Below, in pieces: positions 57,527 through 64,000 of a stretch of 64,000 nt of DNA. Numbering within the stretch: the first letter of the stretch is position 1; each line of letters opens with the position of its first letter. The translations under genes and the position numbers were made by a program. The notes below the pieces were generated by a model. It searched no databases. It was not told the origin of the DNA and saw only the letters and a program-made list of their open reading frames with translations. The DNA is from Eudorina sp. 2006-703-Eu-15 (lineage: Eukaryota > Chlorophyta > Chlorophyceae > Chlamydomonadales > Volvocaceae): assembly GCA_003117195.1 (NCBI GenBank), contig BDSI01000064.1, forward strand, positions 620,001-684,000, given 5' to 3'.

Positions 57527-60500
57527 TCAGCGCAGCCCTGCCGCGGGCCGCAGCCACTCCTCCAGCCCCGCCCGCCGCAGCAGCTGGCCGACCTGCTCCA
57601 GGGAGTCCAGCTGCACCTCCCTGCCCCCGCGCACGTACGGAATTTGATACGAACAGCGTACGGACAGTACGGGTCAGTGTACGGGCAGAAACACAAAAAC
57701 GGATGATTCACACGTAACAGGATGGCATCGATGATGGCTGGCAACGGAGGGTTTCCATTGCCTATGCGAGGGATACAGCCAACGGAAGGCGACCAACGGA
57801 AGGCAACAACCAACGGAAGGCAATCAACGGCGAGGCTGAAACGCTGAACGCATGCACGCGGGCAGCAAAACACCGCTGGTAGATGCATGGCGGCAGAAGC
57901 TCTCGCCGGTGGCACTCTCGCACTCACCGGTAGTCTGGGAAAGCCCGCTCGGCGGAGGAGCCGGGGTCACTGCTGGCAGCTGCCGGCGTCGTCTCATCAT
58001 GGCTCCCCCGTTGGTCCTGCTGACGGTGGTTCTGGAGCCGCAGCGGTTGTTGTACGATCACGTCCATCATGCGCTCCTTGCACTGCACATACACACACAC
58101 ACACATACACACACATACACACACAGCAGGCGAGTACGAGTCCGCACCAGGAAACAACTAACAACGGGCATGCACGTGTACGGCGCTCCCCCTCAAGTCG
58201 GAAACAACGCGTGGCGTGGCAACGATCACCAAAACATAGCCACGATCAATACGATCCATACCGACAGAATCTTGACACGCAGGAATTCGACGCAACGCCA
58301 CCGGATTCATAAATGCACGCATGCCGCCCATACACCAGTTTTTTTGACAGATTTTGTGTCACACGTTGGCACACGAAAGGAAGCGCGCTGAGGGCACGTC
58401 GAGTGCCCTAGCTAGGTGTCCCATGTCCGAACCGATTGGTGCAAGTGCTCGCCAGTCATTGTACGACCCACCCACGTACCTTTCGGCCACGGGAGTCGAC
58501 ATCCACGCTCTCCGTACGATGCCGTACTAGGTAATCCTTGAGGGCCTCCCCGTCGCCCTCGAGCAGGATGAGGATGAGGCTGCCCTGGAAGATCAGGCGG
58601 CCTGCAGGCGGGGTGCAGCGACCCACGGGTCAGGCGGCGCAGCGGGAAGCGCTGGGGCACGGATCCGACGGGTGCAACAACGTGGCGGACCGCTTCGGAG
58701 CACGCCCGCTGCCCTTCGTTAAGGACTCTGGTTGAACCCCCAAAAACAGAGAGCCTTGCACCACGTGCGAGGAAGCTGGTCTGGATAACATTTTTGGGGG
58801 TTTCGGAGGACGGGGCGGCCGCGTGTGGCTGTCGACATGCACAGCGCGCATGTCAGTCCCCGCCAGTCCCCGCCAGTCCCCGCCAGGCAGATCGCAGATG
58901 TCACACCAGACAGCACAGCGCACGCCGGCGGCAACCCCTCCCGCCCCCACCTGTCAGCCGCAGCTCCCGGATCCAGGATCCAATCGTCCTGCCGTACAGC
59001 GCCCGGTTGTGCATGTGGTCCAGGCGCAGGAGCAGCACCTGCCGTACGCAGGGGGCCAACGCGTGAGGCGTCAAGCGGACTGGCGTGACGTGGAGCGGTG
59101 GCGACAGCAGCCGCCGGCAGGGGGACAGCAACCGTGGCCGGCCCCCCCGACAGCAGCCGGAGACACCGACTTGACGTCCAGCGTGACTGAGGTCATCATT
59201 CCGCGGGCAAGATTCCCTGCATCCCCTGTTGTGACCCGCCTTCACGAAAAGCGCTCGCAAGCTCTGATGCTCCCGATCTCGGATTGCTCCAGGACCACCA
59301 CATCCACCACACTCCATATCCAACTGAGGATGACGGCTGGCAGCATCCCTTGCGCGCGCCGTCAGAGCAGTGCCATGACGGATCAAACAAGACACTTGCC
59401 CGGGTTTAGGATGCAACCCCAGGACGAGGAGGAGGAGGAGAAGGAGGAGGAGGAGGAGGAGGAGGCACCGAGGCTTACCTGATGGCCATGGGGGTCATCG
59501 CCCTCGTTGACCGCACCGCACCCCGGCGATGGCGCCGCCTGCTGCCCTCCCGACGGCGATGCCCCCGTGCAGACCTCGGCGGCCGCCCGCGCTTCCGCCT
59601 CGAGGTCACGCAACGCGCCCTGCGCCCGCTCGCACAGCTCATGCAAGCACGGCTGTCCCTGAGCTGGGTTGGGCCGGGTAGGATTTAGGTTGGGTGGTTC
59701 GGGTCGGGGTCGGGTCAGGGCTGGATGGGCCGTGCAAGGGCGTCCATGGCCGTGCAGCCACTGTCACTACCCTGTCTCTCGACCTCGCCATACTTGGTAT
59801 CCCTCACTGCCCTACCCAAGCCCATCCCCACGACGTAACGAATCAGGCGCCCCGCGGTGGTCCTCCTCCTCCTCCTCCCACCTCCCGTGCCGCTTGCCGC
59901 GCCAGCTGTCGTAACTCCGACTCCAGCCTCTCCACCCACTCGCGGCCCGGCGCCCGCCTTAGGCCGCCGCCCCGGCCGCCGTCCGTGGCGGTAAGGCCGA
60001 CGATGCACCTTGCTGCCCCCTTCATCGCCCGCCCCTCCCCGTCTCCCGCGTCAGCATCCCCCGGGCTTGATTGGGCTGACGGCGGCGACGGGTACGTCGG
60101 CGGCAGGCTCACTCGCAGCTCCAGCACCAGGTGCTCGATGGGAGCTCGATGTTGTTGTTGCTGGCGGTGCTTCTCCGGGCGATGATGAAGGCCCGCGGCA
60201 CTGCGTCGTCGCCGGGTCCGTATTGGTGCGAGGTAGGGCGATGTCATGGCCGGGTCAACGAACGGGGTCGAGGGAGGGCAGAGCATGCCGTGTGGTGGGT
60301 CGGAAAGCCTCCCCCTTCCCACGACATGCAGAGATGCCCACGATGTGTCCCTGGAGCCAACTGAGATTGTAGCCCACTGTCAAAAGGTGGCCGGACCCAC
60401 CGCTGTCACGTGCGCCTGGGCGCAGCAGCAGTTGGCGACGGCCGGCCAGCGGCGGCCAATTACTGCCCGCTGCTCACGGCAAGGTCGGCAGCCGTGCAGG

Positions 60501-60884
60501 ACGGAAAGAGCTTACCCTTCGTTTGGAGTGCAGAACCGGATCGTTGCGTCCACATCTGTTGCGCCCAGCTGCGCCGCGGCAGCTTCCTCCTGTACGGCCG
60601 CCGGTCCGGCCCCCAACAGCAGCACGTCAGAGCAGAGCGGAACGCCAGCCACATCGTCGATGATGCTGGATTGGGCAGCTGAACCTGCTGTTTGTTCCAG
60701 GCAAGCGTGCGGGATTATTGACGGCAATTATGCGCACAGTACCCACCTCCAATGTGCCAGATGCGGCTAGATCAACCAAATGCTGATATTCCTCAGACAG
60801 AATCACATTTTCAACACCAAACACAGCTTGCACAGCCGCAAGCTCCAGGAGAGCTCCTACACGGGTGGCTTCCTCAACGTCCAT
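57527..60884 (-). CDS. RWDD3: RWDD3-like RWD-domain protein
   Basis: Eight exons in gene order (60884-60743, 60687-60516, 60200-59882, 59652-59479, 59038-58951, 58601-58480, 58082-57928, 57620-57527) join in frame to about 421 residues. The N-terminal part fits an RWD fold (ELAAVQAVFGVENV, then HLVLELRVSLPPTYPSPPS). The C-terminal half closely follows animal RWDD3 in order: LLLRLDHMHNRALYGRTI, RELRLTGRLIFQGSLILILL, EYLV-like KDYLVRHRT, and the hallmark VDVDSRGRKCKERMM, then a Leu-rich tail (LEQVGQLLRRAGLEEWL). In mammals RWDD3 (RSUME) promotes SUMO conjugation through UBC9. Whether that holds in algae is unknown. It is longer than the ~267-residue human protein because of disordered inserts in exons 2-4. 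The first exon/intron join could alternatively use nearby sites. Confidence 0.83.
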
Positions 60885-61343
60885 GACGCATGCTGCAAGG
60901 AATGGAACTGAACCAGTTTTCAGAAATACCAATTTTAATGCGCAGCAGGGTTAAAGCAATTGCTGTGAGCCAGTGCGCAACTTGCAGCTGTCTGACTATT
61001 GCCGGTTGTGGTGCCAACGACCGCAACGTTCTACGGCGGTGGTCGAGAGGTCAACTGCGCCTGTCCGCGTCTTGCATCGCTCAGTATACACCTCACTACT
61101 ACCATATTCTTTTGTCAGAGACTACCCATGGCCTGGGTGGTTGCATGCCCGACGCCAATCCATCGCAGATACAAAATAAACAGTAGTAATTTAGCTCAGA
61201 ATTACATAAGGTTGTGTTTGTCTATGCTAGCAGCGATGAATGTCAAACCGGCTCCCTGCTGTATGTGATGCCGTAAGGCTGTACAACGGCCGAGTTGGCG
61301 AAAGCCCCGATGCCTCTTTACGCTTTGCGTCTTCCCAATCTAA
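60885..61343. promoter_or_regulatory. Divergent intergenic region between RWDD3-like gene and paralogue B
   Basis: 459 bp between two head-to-head start codons, AT-richer than its surroundings, with no coding signal. A shared bidirectional promoter is inferred from the arrangement alone. Confidence 0.5.
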
Positions 61344-64000
61344 ATGGCCATGGCTTCCGTTGGAGCCTCTACTAAGGTTGTCGGGTCGACCCTATTCGAT
61401 GCCCTTCGCGCTGTACCACTTTTATGGTCTCTCATCGGCAATCGTTCCAGAGCGCTGAATGTGAGATTAGTCTCCCGGGAGGCCCGCGACCTACACGATG
61501 CAGCCTGTCTCGCACTCAACGTCAACGTACATCGCGCATCAGCTTTGTACAGAGCTTTGTACAGAACTCGACTCGTTGGACGCGCAGCCATACTCGAGGC
61601 ACTAACGAATATGGTTGGGCGCGGCTGCCATCCTCTCCAGCTGACAGTTGACACCGATTGTGAGGCCACGCTGTAAGCCCCGCCCCGTCGCGGCATGTGA
61701 CCGGTTCCGGGCAATTCCACGCCAGGCCAGGCCACACCCGGGCGCCCAGACACGTAAATGCTCGGAGGAAAACCGTCATTCCTTGTAAAAGATATCTAAC
61801 AAATAACGTGACGACCAGTTATTTTGAATATCTGCGGTCGTTGGCTGTCGTCCAACAGCCGTCGCGGTTCGTCCTTCGCGCACGCAGGCGCGACATCCTC
61901 ACCCAGACGGCGCGCCATGCCAACCGCGTCACCATCCTGGGCTCCCCCCGACTCGGCGTCCAGCTGGGCCACACCCTGCTGTCCTGCGCGCCGCAGCTGC
62001 AGCACCTGGTTCTGCGGCTGTCGGGGGCGGCGTCAGCCAAGGGCGCGGACGGGCTGCTGTCCGTGCTGGGCCCCCGGCTGCGCTCCCTGGAGCTGCGCGT
62101 CGAATCGTACGGCATGCTGCCCGCGGTCGGCTTGGAGGAGTGTACGGCACTCGAGGAGCTGTGCCTGGCGCTGGAGACGCACTCGACGACGCCGCTGGGG
62201 CCGCTGAGGATGCGGGGAAGCGCAGGTGGGTGGCTGGGTGCGACCGTGCCTATGATGTAGAGCTGGAAGAAGCTTAAAGGGGAATGAGACCCGCGAGCGC
62301 GGGACACGCCACACGCGGGGGAAGGAGAGGTAGCCGCAATCCGGTCACGGCCACCCAGGACAAAAGAAATCCGAGTTCCGCGCGAAACGGAAGTTCAGCT
62401 TGACAAGTGATACAAGTGATACAAGTGGTACAAGTGATACATGCGATACAGGCGATGCAGGCGATGGAACCTGACGACGCCCTGAACCCGAATATTCCAC
62501 ACAGGGTGTGCGTGCCGAGTCGCCGGGTACGCCGGGGTGAGGGGCCGGAGCGCAGTTACCGGGAGAGGGCGGCGGGGGTGCAGTCCGTAGAGCACGAAAA
62601 GGGGGGGATAGAACACGGAACGGAAGGGCCGTCAGTCCCGCGATTGCGGGCCGGGGCGCGGACGGAGACGGAGCGGGGGGTAGTGATTGCGGCTGGTGGC
62701 GGGTAGTTGGGTCGATCTGGCCCTGCAGTACGGATCCCGGCGGCGCCGGATGGGGCATCGGAGCCGCCCGACACCCAGGTCTTGAGTCCCGCCTTCCTAG
62801 GCCGATCTTCTGGGCCGTGCGGTACGGGAAACATTACACCTTGCCCTCACGTGTGCAGTACGGCACCGGCACGTGTGTTCTGTCACGTGAGGAACACCAT
62901 CGCGGCGTGGCCACGTGTGTGTTTTACGGCGCGCGTGGGCCCGTCCTGGCCGCAGCTCCGCCGTTTGTCTCCGCCATCGCCTCGTTGGGCTCCCAGCTGC
63001 GCTCCCTGGAGCTGTACGGCACCGCCGTACCACGGCTGCTGGTCCCGCCCCAACGCTTTGCCGGCCTGTCGGCACTCACGGGCCTCACCAGGCTCCGAAT
63101 TGACCTGCCATCCGGCTATTTGGCGCCGTCGGATGACGGCGACGGCGTTCAAGGCCACGGCGGCGGCGGCGGCCCCGTTGCAGCGTTGGCGCTGGCGGGG
63201 TGGCGTACAGCGTGGTACGACAGTAGCGGCGGCGAGGCGCACGCAGCAGAGCGGCGCTGGCGCGCGGTGCCGCTGGCGGCGTCGCTGGCCAGCCTGGCGG
63301 CGGTGAACCTCGGCCGCGAATACGAGCTGACGGTGTATGACATGAAAGTGTTGGCGTCTGCGCCGGCACTTGAGGTCCTGGTGTGCCGTAATATCGTACT
63401 GCCGACGGCGCAGGACGTCGGCGAGGCGTTCACGCTGGGCCGCGGCGGCGCGCTGCGGGCGTCGCCGCCTGCCGTACCACTGCCGCCACGGCTGAGGGAG
63501 CTGCAAGTAGGTGTTCGCAGCCCTAGTGACAGGCTTTCCGGAGGACCGTTAGAGAACCGTTAGAGGACCGCTAAAGGACCGCTAAAGGACCGTTAGAGGA
63601 CCGTTAGGGCGGCACGTGTGCAAGCGTCAGGCTGTGTTTCGGTCCAACAGCATGTACCCACCTACCCGGAGGACATCACCCGTTTGGAACACGTCCCCGC
63701 CATTTACGGCAGGCCTTAGCTCACACAAGTCAGAAATATTTCCTTCCGCGTTCCTGTAGCAGTGTAGCCAGTGGTCAAGGTATGATACAGGCATACAGCA
63801 CACCACGCTTTTCAGTATCCCCATCACGGACCCCGGGCGCCTTGTGCCGGCCTAGAGGCTGTGGACCCACCGTCTCGTCACCCCACAGGACCGAACCGGT
63901 TCAGCCTCCCCGCCGTACCGTATCCCGCAGGTACGAAGCCTGCCGTGCGGCCCCATCCTGGCGGCGCTGGACGCGCTGCCGTACCCGGGTCTGCAAGTGT
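61344..64000 (+). CDS. Leucine-rich, F-box-like protein (paralogue B), 3' truncated by window
   Basis: Exons 61344-61672, 61888-62225, 62956-63506 and 63931 to beyond 64000; intron phases are 2, 1 and 0, the same as in the gene at 36564. The N-terminus (LFDALRAVPLLWSLIGNRSR, then VRLVSREARDLHDAACLALN) aligns with the corresponding F-box-like module of paralogue A. Exon 2 starts RDILTQTARHANRVTIL (paralogue A: YDILATCAASATRVAL). Exon 3 carries LRSLELYGTAVPRLL and LTRLRIDLP. Exon 4 begins VRSLPCGPILAALDALP, equivalent to VASLPAVPVLAALAALP in A. The protein therefore belongs to the same lineage-specific leucine-rich family. Exon 1 has a small internal duplication (SALYRALYRTR). Function is unknown. 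Confidence 0.78.
62400..62466. repeat. GTGATACAA 9-bp tandem repeat
   Basis: About seven imperfect copies of GTGATACAA/GCGATACAG in intron 2 of paralogue B. Confidence 0.88.
63543..63610. repeat. GGACCGTTAGA 11-bp tandem repeat
   Basis: Six to seven copies of GGACCGTTAGA or GGACCGCTAAA directly after the donor of exon 3 in paralogue B. Confidence 0.9.

Overview
This is a GC-rich nuclear window from a eukaryote, most probably a volvocine/chlamydomonad green alga. The evidence is: many small exons with GT-AG introns; strong G/C preference at third codon positions; introns full of micro- and minisatellites; an SPPPP-type hydroxyproline-rich matrix protein; proteins padded with poly-Ala, poly-Gly and poly-Gln; an intron-containing tRNA; and a TGTAA-type 3' signal. 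No operon-like or bacterial organisation is visible.

Layout: (1) 120-7521, minus strand: multi-exon coiled-coil protein gene, 3' end outside the window. (2) 8236-9545, plus: small HCX5R protein phosphatase, divergent from gene 1. (3) 10671-23713, plus: TBC-domain Rab-GAP of about 1,941 residues, with a very long low-complexity C-terminal region; an intron-bearing tRNA-Lys(UUU) lies antisense inside one of its introns. (4) 23714-28644: gene-free, with an AT-richer core. (5) 28645-32669, plus: secreted hydroxyproline-rich chimeric protein. (6) 36564-40616, plus: leucine-rich, F-box-like protein (paralogue A). (7) 41637-56311, minus: 24-exon ABCA-type half transporter, with one apparent GC-AG intron. 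(8) 57527-60884, minus: RWDD3-like RWD-domain protein. (9) 61344 to the right edge, plus: paralogue B of gene 6, cut by the window end. Genes 6 and 9 share exon structure and intron phases and flank the ABCA/RWDD3 pair.

All exon models were built by hand from splice signals, reading-frame phase and family similarity, and every complete model closes in frame. The genes are unrelated housekeeping, trafficking, transport and cell-surface genes, not a pathway cluster. The unusual material is mostly between and inside genes: an iterated TGTACGGCA/TGCCGTACA motif, a GACCC(A/G)YGGGTC palindrome, a short retroposon-like repeat ending in CTGTAAC plus an ATTC tail, a (GT)n-TTTAGA-AACCCGCC intronic element, palindrome clusters, and repeated intronic fragments in the coiled-coil gene.
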